Assembly (NCBI GenBank): GCA_949152475.1
Contig: OX424569.1
Span: 21,675,170 to 21,739,169, forward strand
Length of the DNA: 64,000 nucleotides
Reading direction: 5' to 3'
Source of the DNA: Terebella lapidaria
Lineage: Eukaryota; Annelida; Polychaeta; Terebellida; Terebellidae
The position numbers and the translations under genes were made by a program. The notes under the pieces are model-generated. The model saw only the letters and a list, made by a program, of their open reading frames with translations. It ran no database searches and was not told the origin of the DNA. The number at the start of each line of letters is the position of its first letter. Positions within the stretch are counted from its first letter, which is position 1. This document shows positions 1 through 9,877 of the stretch, one piece after another.

Positions 1-1884
1 GCCGCGGATTCGTCCTCAGACTCGGAATTGGACGTTCCGGGGAGACCGCAGGCCGCCGCCCCCTCTAACAACACGGCGGCCGGAGCGTTTAGGGCTAATC
101 TCCGCGCGCGGACCCGCCGTTATCGGCGAGGGCGTCCCGCATACGAAGCGGAGGTGCGGCTCAGCTCCAGCGAGTCCTCCTCGAGTCCGGCGGTGTACTC
201 CTCGTGGGTACCCTCGTCCTCTGGAGAGTCTGAGTATGAGCGGTCCTTGCCCCCTGTGGTGATGGCCGCTGCGGCGCAGCCGGACGCGACGGATGAGGAG
301 CCTAATTACTTGGGTGGCTACTCTCCGGCGCAGATAGCTGCGACGCAAAGAGCTGACAGAGCTCTGGCACTGGTAATCACAGCCCTTGAGGCCGGCCAGA
401 AGCCCTCGAAGGATGAGCGAAAGACCTACAGGGAGGAGACCTTGTCTCTAGTATCTCAGTGGGAACGACTCTCCTTGAGGGATGGCCTCTTATACCGGCG
501 CTATGAGCCACTGACCCCACTGCCTCCAATATGGCAGTTGGTGCTTCCGGCGGAGCTGCGGAAAGAAGTACTCCACCAGTTGCATGACCTCCGGGTGACC
601 GGTCACTTGGGAATCCGGAGGACCGTCCATAGGCTACAACAGCGCTTTCATTGGCCTGGTAGCAGCTTGGACGTGCAACGGTGGTGCGCAGCCTGCCCTC
701 GGTGTCAAGCTCGTAAAGGAGTTCCGACTCCTGGCCGCCACCCCTTAACCACGGTTAAGGCGGGCGCGCCGTTTGATCGGATAGCTTTGGATATACTGGA
801 TACCCACCGGGTCACCCCGCGCGGTTTCCGGTACATCCTGGTAATATCCGACTATTTTACCAAGTATACCGACGCCTACCCACTGCGCCGCCAGACTGCG
901 GACGAGGTAGCTCGGTTATTGGTGAATAGATGGGTGGTGTACCATGGGGTACCTAAACAGGTACATTCGGATCAGGGCACGCAATTTGAGAGCAACCTGT
1001 TCCGAAACCTAGCACAGATGCTAGGCAGTACCAAGGTGCGGACCACCCCCTACAGGCCCCAGTCTGATGGCCAGGTCGAACGCTTTAATCGATCGGTCCT
1101 CAATATGCTGGCGGCCTTTGTGAACGATCGTGCGAATGATTGGGATGACCACCTCCCGTATGTCTTAATGGCGTACAGGTCGTCGGTCCACTCTTCGACC
1201 GGAGTTACTCCGCACGCGATGTTGTACGGCCGGGAGCTAAATTTGCCCGTGGATATTATGTATCCAACTGCGGCAGAGACCGGCGCAGTACCCCAGTGCG
1301 GTCCGGAAAACGTGGAGTGGATTCGCCGCGCCCTGGCGAACGCCCATGATTTCGCGCGCGCGCGCCTGGACAAGTCTGCCATCCGGCAGAAGCGAGGCTA
1401 TGACGCCCATGCTAAGGGTAGGCCAGCTTTTGCGGAGGGCGACAAGGTGCGCTACTATTATCCGCCGCTTAAGCAAGGCAATAAATTTGCTAAGCCGTGG
1501 ATAGGCCCGTTTACGGTACTGAAACAGGTGACAGATGTGGACTACCGGATCCGGAGGGATTCCGATCCGGACAGGGTTCTGGTTGTCCATATCGATAATC
1601 TGAAGAAGTACGAGGGCCCGCTTGTCATGGATCCGCTCGTTCAAGATGCGGAACCGGATGATGCTCCCGTATGGGATCCGTCTGGTCAGCATCCGCGGAC
1701 TCCGGCCGAGCGTGTGCGCCGTATGGTGGGCCTCCCGGACCTCTCTGACCCGTCAGATGATGGACTGGGTGGCTATCAGCCAGATGACGGCGATCCGCAG
1801 GTACCCCCACTACCTCCAGTACCTGCGGATGACGGGCGGCCACGCCGGAAACCACGTGCGCCAGCCCGGTATGGGTGGGAATAA
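1..1884 (+). CDS. Gypsy A pol: integrase and C-terminal tail
   Basis: The frame is open from the window edge and encodes the last part of pol. After an acidic, Ser-rich linker comes an H2C2 zinc-binding domain, with His codons near 604 and 628 and a CPRC pair at 693-704. The RNase-H-fold integrase core follows, with a first Asp in ALDILD, a second in HSDQGTQF, and Glu in SDGQVERFNR. A GPF-type C-terminal module (WIGPFTV, then HIDNLKKY) is followed by a Pro/Asp-rich tail. Integrase inserts the cDNA copy into host DNA. The start lies upstream of the window. Membership of Ty3/Gypsy is clear from the motif order. Confidence 0.93.
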   Translation, partial: AADSSSDSELDVPGRPQAAAPSNNTAAGAFRANLRARTRRYRRGRPAYEAEVRLSSSESSSSPAVYSSWVPSSSGESEYERSLPPVVMAAAAQPDATDEEPNYLGGYSPAQIAATQRADRALALVITALEAGQKPSKDERKTYREETLSLVSQWERLSLRDGLLYRRYEPLTPLPPIWQLVLPAELRKEVLHQLHDLRVTGHLGIRRTVHRLQQRFHWPGSSLDVQRWCAACPRCQARKGVPTPGRHPLTTVKAGAPFDRIALDILDTHRVTPRGFRYILVISDYFTKYTDAYPLRRQTADEVARLLVNRWVVYHGVPKQVHSDQGTQFESNLFRNLAQMLGSTKVRTTPYRPQSDGQVERFNRSVLNMLAAFVNDRANDWDDHLPYVLMAYRSSVHSSTGVTPHAMLYGRELNLPVDIMYPTAAETGAVPQCGPENVEWIRRALANAHDFARARLDKSAIRQKRGYDAHAKGRPAFAEGDKVRYYYPPLKQGNKFAKPWIGPFTVLKQVTDVDYRIRRDSDPDRVLVVHIDNLKKYEGPLVMDPLVQDAEPDDAPVWDPSGQHPRTPAERVRRMVGLPDLSDPSDDGLGGYQPDDGDPQVPPLPPVPADDGRPRRKPRAPARYGWE

Positions 1885-2401
1885 CCTTCCGCCCATGTGG
1901 ATGCGTCTGCGGTACCCGTCTGTCATACTATGGATGGGTTTTAGGTCGTTCCGTGAGAGTCCGCACGACTTACCTCCGCGGGTGGCTACTTTGTGGCTAT
2001 CTTCGGAGTTGAGGTCCGCGGAGACTTTCATGTCGTAACGCCGCCGCTCCGCATCCGCCCTCCTGTAGTTTCTAGCGCCAGGGACGTGCGGATGGCCTGT
2101 CCGCACATTGTGGACGGCTGTCCGGCGTAATCCGCACAACGGTTACGCTGGCCGGACGAATTTACTGATCCGGCCGGACGCCCCTGGTCCCGGGACAACC
2201 TCTTATATGGCCAGACTGAGGTTGGGATTTACGTCCGCTACGGGAGAAGCGCCTTCCCACGGATTTGGGGAGCTGGCTCTGGACGCGGGGATAGTGTCCG
2301 CAGATGAGGACTGATGTCCGCGGTTCGTCCGCGTGACTCGTCCGGCGTCCGCGGCGCTTTAAGATGATGCACTTCGGTGTAGTTATCCCCCGTGAGCCAT
2401 T

Positions 2402-2597
2402 ACTATAATTGCGGTTATAGTAAATTAAGGTTTCTTACGGCAGGAAACCGACTATCCATTATGATAATGGAGCGGTTGTTAAGTCCGCGTGTGCGGACCA
2501 GCCGCGGCAGCGGGTGACGCTCGTTCTCGTCCGGATCGTACCTTACAATACGCGGTCCGGCCGGAATGACCGGAACCCCGGCCTCCTTCTAAGAAGG
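2402..2597 (+). other. Cluster of four short hairpins
   Basis: Stems visible on one strand are ACTATAA (2,402-2,408) with TTATAGT (2,415-2,421); GGTTTC (2,429-2,434) with GAAACC (2,444-2,449); CCATTAT (2,456-2,462) with ATAATGG (2,464-2,470); and CCTTCT with AGAAGG (2,584-2,597). The first three are nearly back to back. They could be an RNA structure in the element transcript. The function is inferred only. Confidence 0.5.
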
Positions 2598-3506
2598 GGG
2601 TCGTATATTACATGCGCAACACTTGTGGTGGCTTCTAATTCCAATTTCATCTTCATTGGATAAGGGCAATACGCCGTACAATGGTAGACGTCCGGCCTGG
2701 ACTCCGTCCGCGGGCAGCTCCGGACGTCCGCCGGCTATTGCTTTCACCATCTTTGGGCGCCTCTAGATTGGGCGCCGGTATGAAGGGTTCGCCCCCTAAC
2801 CAGTGCGGTTATGGACCATGCCGACTCCGCGTCTAAATCTATTAACTCCGCGCTCCGGTAGTCGTTTGAGGAGGCTCTGGGCTGGACCGGGCACCGCTCC
2901 GCGGCCGGGCAGTACGTCGGGGATGCTAGTGGGCGCTTTGCAAACGCCCATAGGGCGCCCGATTGTCTGTCCGGACGTCATGGGTATGTCCGATCGCCCT
3001 GTAAGCGTGCCAGCGGCTATGGGGAGTGATTTTGTTTATTTTCCATCTCATTTATTATTTATGGGAGGATTATAAGCCACAAGTGTGTGCGTGTTTCCCG
3101 TGGAAATGCTATTCTTACTCATTTATCCCATATATGAGAAAGTTTAGTGATATATCTTTTCCCTGGTGCAATAGAGAGTAAGAAATCGGGAGATTTCTGC
3201 TTTCGCGAGAGGGGTGTAGGAGATTGTGTACATTGTATCGAAGGCTGTATGCCGTGATCTATGAAAAGCATGCAAGCGGTGGTGGATTTATTTTCATTGC
3301 TGCTTGAGCGGTGTTAAATTTTTATTTATCGCTGCTGATAGGGTGACATAATCGTAACACCCACAAGTAGTTTGGCTTTTTGATACATTGTATACAATCT
3401 TTAACCTGCGAGGGTGATTAACTTCACGTCATTGATTGCCAGTGCGAAAGCTATTGCTAATGACTGCTGTTAATTACTGTAGTATTTTAGCGGGTTCCCC
3501 CGGGAT

Positions 3507-3524
3507 GGCTTGTGTACACAAGCC
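3507..3524. repeat. Perfect 18 bp palindrome in Gypsy A spacer
   Basis: GGCTTGTGTACACAAGCC reads the same on both strands and is flanked by CCCCGGGAT and ACCCG. It lies about 250 bp before the third frame. It could be a protein-binding site or an RNA stem. Nothing else supports a role. Confidence 0.5.
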
Positions 3525-3772
3525 ACCCGTATACATGGCACGATAGGAGTCACCGGGGGGAGATGCGTGTATGGGAATGCGGGAATGTAAAACGTCCTTT
3601 TGTCTGTCGATCGGGTAGATGCAGTGAATAGACGTTTCCACGGGAACGCGTCATACGATGCGTGTGCAGTATAACTGCCAACACTTGATGCCTATAATCG
3701 ATGTAACTCGACACCTTCTCGTCATTCAAGCGCTCGGCACTGGTGGAGACGGATCTGCGGATCTGACTCCCA

Positions 3773-6700
3773 GTGTTTACGGCGTTTAGAGCGCTTGATA
3801 TGTCTGAGAGTAGTGATGGTTGGGAAGGTGATGTAGGGAGGGAAGAGGGGTCTCTTGAGCGCGGTAATTCGTACTCGAGACCCCAGACTAGGCCCGAGGA
3901 GGATGACCGCGAGGACATCCCTCGGGGAGCCTATGTGGGTTCTGAGGAATCCAGCTCCGGCTCCGGTTCTTACACAGGAACCGAGTCCGAGAGCGAGGTC
4001 GCGGAGGACCGCCCCGCAGAGAGTGACTCGGCCACGCCAGGCGCTGAGCAGCTCTTAAATCCGTCGCCTTTTCCTCGTATGGAAGAGGTGATGGACTGCG
4101 GTGGTGCGGGACTCGTGGATGTAGACATTGAGTTGCATCCGCACCCGGAGATGCTTGCGTCTTTGGGTCCGGATGAGAGTACTCGTGCGGAAACCCGTCC
4201 GGATGGCCGTAGCCGTCCGGACACCGGTTCTGCCGAGAACTCCTCGGTGTCCGCACCTGCGGAGCCTGGTCCGCACGACCAGAAGGCCCCTGGGACTTGG
4301 GCGGAGCAGGTTGACGCGGCTGAGGAAGCCGCATCCCAAATACCGCCTCAAGAACAGGAGTCTGGCTCGAAGGAGACCGAGAACCGAGATGACGGGTTTA
4401 CATCGCCCGTCTCTAGGCGTACTCGCCGTCGAGCCCGGGAGATTGCCCAGAAGCAGTGGAGAGCCCAGCAAGAGCTGGAAGCCGCTGACCGCGGGCAATC
4501 TGAGGCCGGATCCGACCCGGACCCGGCCTCCTCGCCTCCGAAGAAGAAGAAGAAGAAGCGGCCGCACCGGAAAAAGAAGTCCGGCGGCCCCTCGCCTCAA
4601 GCAGGATCGAAGTCCGGAGGACCTCAGCCACTGGCGCCTAAGCCGGGCGGCCAGAAAGGGTCCTCCGCCAAACCCGGAGTCGCCAAGACGCCTAATCCCT
4701 CGGGATCTGGTGCGGGCGGCGCCTCCGCGGGATCCGGCCCAGGCGCGGGAGGTTCCTGTAAGCGGGTGCCTATCCAGGCACCGAAAGGAACCTCCTCTTC
4801 TTCTTCCTCCGGTACCAAGAAACCTACCGGAGCTGCGGAGGTGGGGTCGAGTCCAGTGGACAGAGGGCGTCCCGTGCCGAAGGAGGGAGATCTTCGTTTA
4901 GAACTCCTCCGGAAGCGCGCGGAGCAAGACGGGGTCCACCTGTCTGACGCCGCACTGGAAGCGGGACGGCGGTCCTTCGTTGCGCAGCAACAGAGGGCCG
5001 CGCCCCCGCGCGGGTAGAGTGTGCCCCGACAAACCAGGTCGGAGAATCGTTCGGGGGCGGCCAAAAAGAAGAAACGGTCGTCCTCGGAGCAGCCCTCTAT
5101 CCAGAGGCTGCGGGCCGAAATGGGCCCCGAACTCCCTGGAGTCCGTCAGGGACACATGTTCCTCCCGCGCTATGGCAGGGATCCGCAAGGGCGCCGCACA
5201 GCGGCGGCCGGCGCGGCGGCCGACACGTCTTTCACACGGCCTCGTCCACTCACGGACGAGGAGCGTGTCGGGTTGCCGCCCGAGACAGAGGAGGGTGTAA
5301 TATGCCAACTCTGTCCGAAATCCCTGGACGGGTATGAGGACCCGCACCGTGCGCTCAACCGGGATCGTAGGTATCCTACCTACGACCACTTGAGTCGACA
5401 TATTGCGGGGTACCACTACCCCTGGATGCAAATGTTCGTTTGCAAGAGGTGCTACTCCAGCAGACCTCAGCAACGATATTTCGCCAGTTTAGAGGCCCTG
5501 AATGATCACCGCTCGGGTGCACACCGCGGTGAGGGACTTCATACCGTTGGTAATGAAGTGGGGCCTGTATTCAATTTTGGATACATACCACCGAGGGTGG
5601 CGTCGTTCATGACTACGTCAGGAACGGCGAATCACCGATTCTTTCACTGGGGTCCATGGCGCTTTGCACAGCGCATCATGGACGATGCCTGGAAGGAGTC
5701 TGGCGTTGTGTCCGCGGGCTCGAGCTACACCGCTCGCCTGACGGCGACAATGGGCCAGACCCCGGCGGAGTTCCAGGCGGCGGAAGCCGCCCGGACAGCA
5801 GCAGAGGCTGTCCGTGAACCGCCGGTGATCCAGGCCGGTGAAGAACGGCACCGGGTGACCATGATCGTGTCGGAGATGCCGCAGATCGCGGCCAAGACAC
5901 GAGTGGCTTCTCCTAAGCCGCGCCCCCAGCCGAAGACTCAGGGGAAGAGCTCGTCCGCCGGAAAGGCTCCGGCCAGGACGACGCCCCTGCAGTCTCCGGG
6001 TGCGCTGACTCAGGAGGACTACCCGGGCTTGCTCGAGGTGACGGTACCCGCGGGTCCGTCTGAGGGACGGGTGGTGGCAGACACCTCCGCCTCCTCGAGT
6101 ACCGCGTCGGTGGTCCCGCCAAGGACCCCACGTGTGACTCCCTCGGTGGCGAGCAGTAGCGGACGTGCGGTACCTCTCTCGAGGTCGGCGTCCGCGTCCT
6201 CGTTGGTAGTTGAGGGGACGTCCGCAGGGTGGCAAAGCACCGCCTCCCTGGACTTGGACCCCCTCGACGCCACGGCGGACGTACGCCGGAGGCTCGGTCC
6301 CACGACCGCCAGCGTCTACGAGACTTTCCGCGAGTCTGTAGGCCAGGCGGTCGGCCATCGTCGCGATGGTATGGACCGGATCCCCGGTGACCCGGCGTTG
6401 GTGAACCTGCCGGTGCCCTGAGCCATTCGTGACTTGGGGTCCGCAGGTGTAGCCGCGTTGGTCCGCGCTCGGGAGGAGCACCCCTGGGATCACCCCCAGC
6501 GTGGTCGACTCACCCGAGCGGCGGAGTACCTTGTGGCGGAGATGGACAGCTCTCTGGATCGGTTCAGCCGGTGCCGCGCCGAGGCCTCTCGTGTCGCATG
6601 CGATCTCGCATACGACCAGGGCCTCATGGAAGGCACCCGGCGGAGCCTAGAGAGCTACCGGACTTTGTCGGCCGTCATTGAGCGGCGCGCGTTCGACCAG

Positions 6701-7246
6701 GGTCGGACCGCCGCTCTTGCCGAGCAGTCCGGGGCGTCCGCCCCCGCCCCAGAGGTAGCCGCACGGATGGAGCACCTGGAGGCTGAGAATGAGCAGCTAC
6801 GGCGTCGTCTTGACGAAGCCGAGGCCGCTCGGACTCGCCTACTCCAGGGCGTCGATGACCCCGAGTCGTCCGCCCTGAACCAGGCGGCTCTCCGGCGCGC
6901 GGATGCCGCTTTGGAGCTGGCCATCTACCCATACCTAGTCCAGGTGTGGGGAGAACGGACGGCTGGTCCACAGCGCACCCGCGATACGGTGGAGATGTTC
7001 CGCGCCATTGCCGATCTCGGCGCGACCTCTCTACCGGCCTCCGTCGTGATGGCTCCGCCAGGACCCGGATTGCAGGGCTCACCGCAAAAGCCCATGCAAG
7101 CTCCACCGGGCCTGCCTCATCCGCCTGTGCAGCCGGCTTTCACTATGCCGGCTCCGCTGCTTCCGCGGCGTAGGGACCCGTCACCGCCGCCAGACCCCAA
7201 GAAAGGCGGCACGGATGAGGAGCCGATGACCACGGAGGAAGGCTAG
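3773..7246 (+). pseudogene. Gypsy A third reading frame with two C2H2 zinc fingers (fossil, about two breaks)
   Basis: A coding region of about 3.5 kb lies between pol and the 3' LTR, where env sits in env-bearing Gypsy elements. The first ATG is at 3,800. Parts in order: an acidic Ser/Glu/Gly-rich segment; a Lys-rich basic patch near 4,540-4,580 (RPHRKKK) that could be a nuclear signal; two zinc fingers, one with CQLC at 5,303-5,314 and His near 5,398 and 5,413, the other with CKRC at 5,441-5,452 and His at 5,507 and 5,522 (H-x4-H spacing in both); a Pro/Ala/Ser-rich linker; a predicted coiled coil (MEHLEAENEQLRRRLDEAE, about 6,767-6,825); and a Pro-rich tail. No signal peptide or membrane segment is seen, so it does not look like an envelope protein. 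I do not recognise it by name. A nucleic-acid-binding role is inferred from the fingers. Confidence 0.75.
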
Positions 7247-7738
7247 GGCACTAGCCTCGTCGCTGCACTTGTGCGGCGGCGTGCCGGAGTCGCTCCCGTG
7301 GCTCCGCCCTGCCTCAGACCCGTTCTGCGGATCTGAGGAGCCGGCCGGCAGGGCGGTCGGCAACATTTTAGAGGTACTATCACTTTTGATCACTCGGTGT
7401 GTCGTTTTACAAAATTTCTAAATTTAAAGTCTAACCTTAAAGATATTCCAAAGACTCGACACACCGTCCTTTTATAACGGATGACCTTCCAAGGTCATCA
7501 CACGGTTTTGGACCACCTCGGTCAAAATTTTAGCTTGTTTATGAGGGTTTATTCAAAATTGCAAAGCGCGTTATAGTTTACTCCGTAAGTCCGGGGGTAG
7601 TTCCCCATTCTTCCAAAAGGGACTCTTAAAGTCCTAGTCTTGCGCCGTGACTTCCGGGTGTTGCCATCTTGCCTTCTTCCGGACCCCGCCATGCGAAGCC
7701 TTCGTCGGGTTTTGGCTGTTTTGGGCGCGGGCGGAACA

Positions 7739-8506
7739 TGTTGGGGACCAACATTGTAAGAAGGGGGTAATGTGGCGATTTTGCCCTAAGCACGCGGCAG
7801 GTGATTGTAAACATAAATGCCATTTATGTGGCCTTTTCGTACTTGGCCTTGTTTTGACATGCTCCGTTCGAGCGTGCGTTGCCACGGCGACGTATTGTAA
7901 TTTACCTTCCAGTAAACTATAACAATGGATCGATTAAACCTCGCGTGCGCCCTACAGTTTCTGGTGTATTATATATACACTGGAAGCGACTCGTTCGAGG
8001 AGATTGTCCAAGATCGAGAGACAGGACGCACACGAGGCTCACCATGAGCTTTGTGTTCCCTGTTTGTGAGTAGTGGGCTCCTAGAGCCCTGGGGACGATT
8101 TCCATGGGGAGGCCCGGGCTGGGAGAGACAAGTTGCTGACTCGGGGGCCTTCGGCCCTGTGGATCGCCAGCTCTCTCCCTTCCCGGGACGTGTGACATAG
8201 GCTCTGGCCAGCATGTCGGACTGTACGGGGTTCCGTCCCCGAGGCAGACCGCGGCTCGCCAGGCCCCGCCAGTTAACACCGTAGGGATGAACTAGTTTCT
8301 GAACGGTGTCCGTAGGCCTGGGAGTGTCGGGTGGGCTGTTACCTGGTTACCGTTAATGCTGAAGTAGTTACCGTGTCCGCCGCGACCTCCGGTGAGCGGC
8401 CCTGCCGCAAGGATCCGGAATAGCGGATGCGCGTCCGCAAGGACTCGGATGAGAGAGGACTATCCTCGAGGATCCCGAAGAGCGGACGGTAGTCGATAAC
8501 TTTACA
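7739..8506 (+). repeat. Gypsy A 3' LTR (768 bp)
   Basis: The LTR begins TGTTGGGGACC and ends AACTTTACA, the usual TG...CA form. A G-rich, partly purine tract (GGGCGCGGGCGGAACA) just before it could be the polypurine tract. The match with 60,255-60,983 fixes the right end, because there the same ACTTTACA is followed by a primer-binding site. The 121 bp satellite starts at the very next base. Confidence 0.88.
7970..7977 (+). promoter_or_regulatory. TATA box of Gypsy A LTR
   Basis: TATATATA in the middle of the LTR is conserved in position and sequence in the second copy (60,449-60,456). It probably marks the core promoter, with the transcript start about 30 bp downstream. Confidence 0.55.
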
Positions 8507-9300
8507 CACATATTATAAGTCGAAATATAACTTATGGTGAAAAGTTCGATCTGGCTCCATTTTCGTCATCTTGAAATGCAGTTTTGGTCAATTTTTAGTT
8601 TGAATTTCAACTTGAAACCAAGTTAGGCACATATTATGAGTTAAAATATAACTTATGATGAAAAGTTCGATCTGGCTCCAATTTCTTCATCTCGAAATGC
8701 AGTTTCGGTAAACTTTTAGCTTGAATTTCAACTTGAAACCAAGCTTGGCACATATTATGAGTTAAAATATAACTTATGACGAAAAGTTCTATCTGGCTCC
8801 AATTTCGTCATCTTGAAATGCAATTTTGGTCAACTTTTACATTGAATTTCAACTTAATACCAAGTTTGGCACATATCATGAGTTGAAATATAACTCATGG
8901 CGAAAAGTTTGATCTGGCTCCAATTTGGTCATCTTGAAATGCAGTTTTGGTCAACTTTTAGTTTGAATTTCAACTTGGAAATCAAGTTGGGCAGGTATCA
9001 TGAGTTAAAATATAACTCATGACGAAAAGTTTGATCTGGCTCCAATTTTGTCATCTTGAAATGCAGTTTTGATTAATTTTTACTTTGAATTTCAACTTGG
9101 CACCATGTTTGGCACATACATGTATTATGAGTCGAAATATAACTTATGGTGAGAAGTTCAATCTGGCTCCAATTTCGTCATCTTGAAATGCATTTTTGGT
9201 CAAATTTTACTTTGAATTTCAACTTGGAACCAAGTTCGTAAAATATTCTGAGTTGAAATATAAATAGGTGAAAAGATTGATCTATCTGTATTTTCGTTAT
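8507..9300. repeat. 121 bp satellite, about 6.5 units
   Basis: Units begin CACATATTATGAG and recur at about 8,507, 8,628, 8,749, 8,870, 8,992 and 9,113, a spacing of 121-122 bp. Each unit holds AAAGTT(C/T)GATCTGGCTCC and GAATTTCAACTTG. Units differ by scattered changes. The array starts exactly at the LTR end. Confidence 0.9.
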
Positions 9301-9657
9301 TTTATCAAACATGTCGAATGGAAATTCATATAAAGAGATTTCAGTGGTGATTTTGAATTCGACCTTCAATAACCTCGGAAAATCAGTGCAGCAATTTTGG
9401 TGGGGAAAAGAAAACAGTTGTGACTTGAGATTTAACATTTCTCTGGTAATCTTTTTTAGCCCTTGCTCTAGTTTTTCACACTTGACAGTGATATATTTGG
9501 GGCAACAGAGATGATAGGGCTACGGGGGATACACCCAAGCGGTCGTAGGCGACCGGAAGCGTCTAGTTTACTGCTACTTCTCAACACTGAGGAGCAACAC
9601 ATGATAAAGAAAAATACACCTTTGTTCAAAGCTTTCATGTCAGCCTGTATGCATGTA
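9301..9657 (+). repeat. HPE-family end remnant and unassigned sequence
   Basis: About 9,320-9,475 resembles the right end of the HPE family: GATTTTGAATTCGACC, then CATTTCTCTGGTAAT and a degraded hairpin TAGCCCTTGCTCTAG. From 9,490 to 9,657 I see no gene or repeat. Confidence 0.55.
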
Positions 9658-9834
9658 CAGTGGTCCCTGTAAGATAAGACACCTCCGAAATAAGACTTCC
9701 CTGTCTGTAAAGACTATTTTGTAACCCCCAAAGATCAATTTAACATGTAAATGAACCTGTGAAATAAGACTTCCTGTAAGATAAGACCTCATTTTCTCTG
9801 CAAAAGATGGGGTCTTATCTTACAGGGACCACTG
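9658..9834. mobile_element. 177 bp MITE, TA target duplication (Tc1/mariner or pogo type)
   Basis: The ends are perfect 23 bp inverted repeats that begin CAGTGGTCCCTGTAAG on each strand. TA flanks both ends (9,656-9,657 and 9,835-9,836). The inside repeats GTAAGATAAGAC and AAATAAGACTTCC in direct orientation. There is no coding capacity, so it would depend on a transposase made elsewhere. A CAG terminus with a TA target fits pogo/Tigger-like members of Tc1/mariner, but the exact family is inferred. Confidence 0.9.
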
Positions 9835-9847
9835 TACAATTTTGTAT

Positions 9848-9877
9848 GAGCTTACCACTAGCGAATAACAATATTAA
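9848..9877. repeat. Single 29 bp minisatellite unit left of the piggyBac insertion
   Basis: The stretch CTTACCACTAGCGAATAACA followed by ATATTAA is one unit of the array that continues at 11,891. It has been cut off by the 2 kb insertion that starts at 9,878. Confidence 0.85.

Larger units (their letters stand above)
1885..3772 (+). other. Gypsy A non-coding spacer between integrase and third frame
   Basis: No convincing coding frame is seen here. From about 1,885 to 3,000 the DNA is GC-rich and full of short GTCCGC, TCCGGACG and CGTCCGG words. From about 3,010 to 3,770 it turns AT-rich. It holds a run of small hairpins (2,402-2,597), a perfect 18 bp palindrome (3,507-3,524) and, at its end, a pyrimidine-AG tract (CTGACTCCCAG, 3,763-3,773) that could be the splice acceptor of a subgenomic third-frame mRNA. 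The role of the spacer is unknown. Confidence 0.6.
1..8506 (+). mobile_element. Ty3/Gypsy family A, copy 1 (3' part, runs off left edge)
   Basis: This is the 3' part of an LTR retrotransposon. In order it holds the integrase end of pol, a 1.9 kb non-coding spacer, a long third reading frame with zinc fingers, and a 768 bp 3' LTR. Gag, protease, RT and RNase H would lie left of the window. The LTR matches the one at 60,255-60,983 at roughly 90% by eye, so the two copies belong to one family but look like separate, not very recent, insertions. GC content is high up to about 3,000 and in the third frame, unlike the AT-rich surroundings. The third frame carries about two breaks, so this copy looks like a fossil. 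Confidence 0.9.

Noticed and set aside
5618-6493. 291-codon minus-strand frame
   Set aside because: It is a GC-driven shadow of the Gypsy A third frame on the plus strand, low in complexity and rich in Arg.
3773-7246. Envelope gene in the env position
   Set aside because: No signal peptide, hydrophobic fusion segment or membrane anchor is seen. The content is zinc fingers, coiled coil and low-complexity segments.
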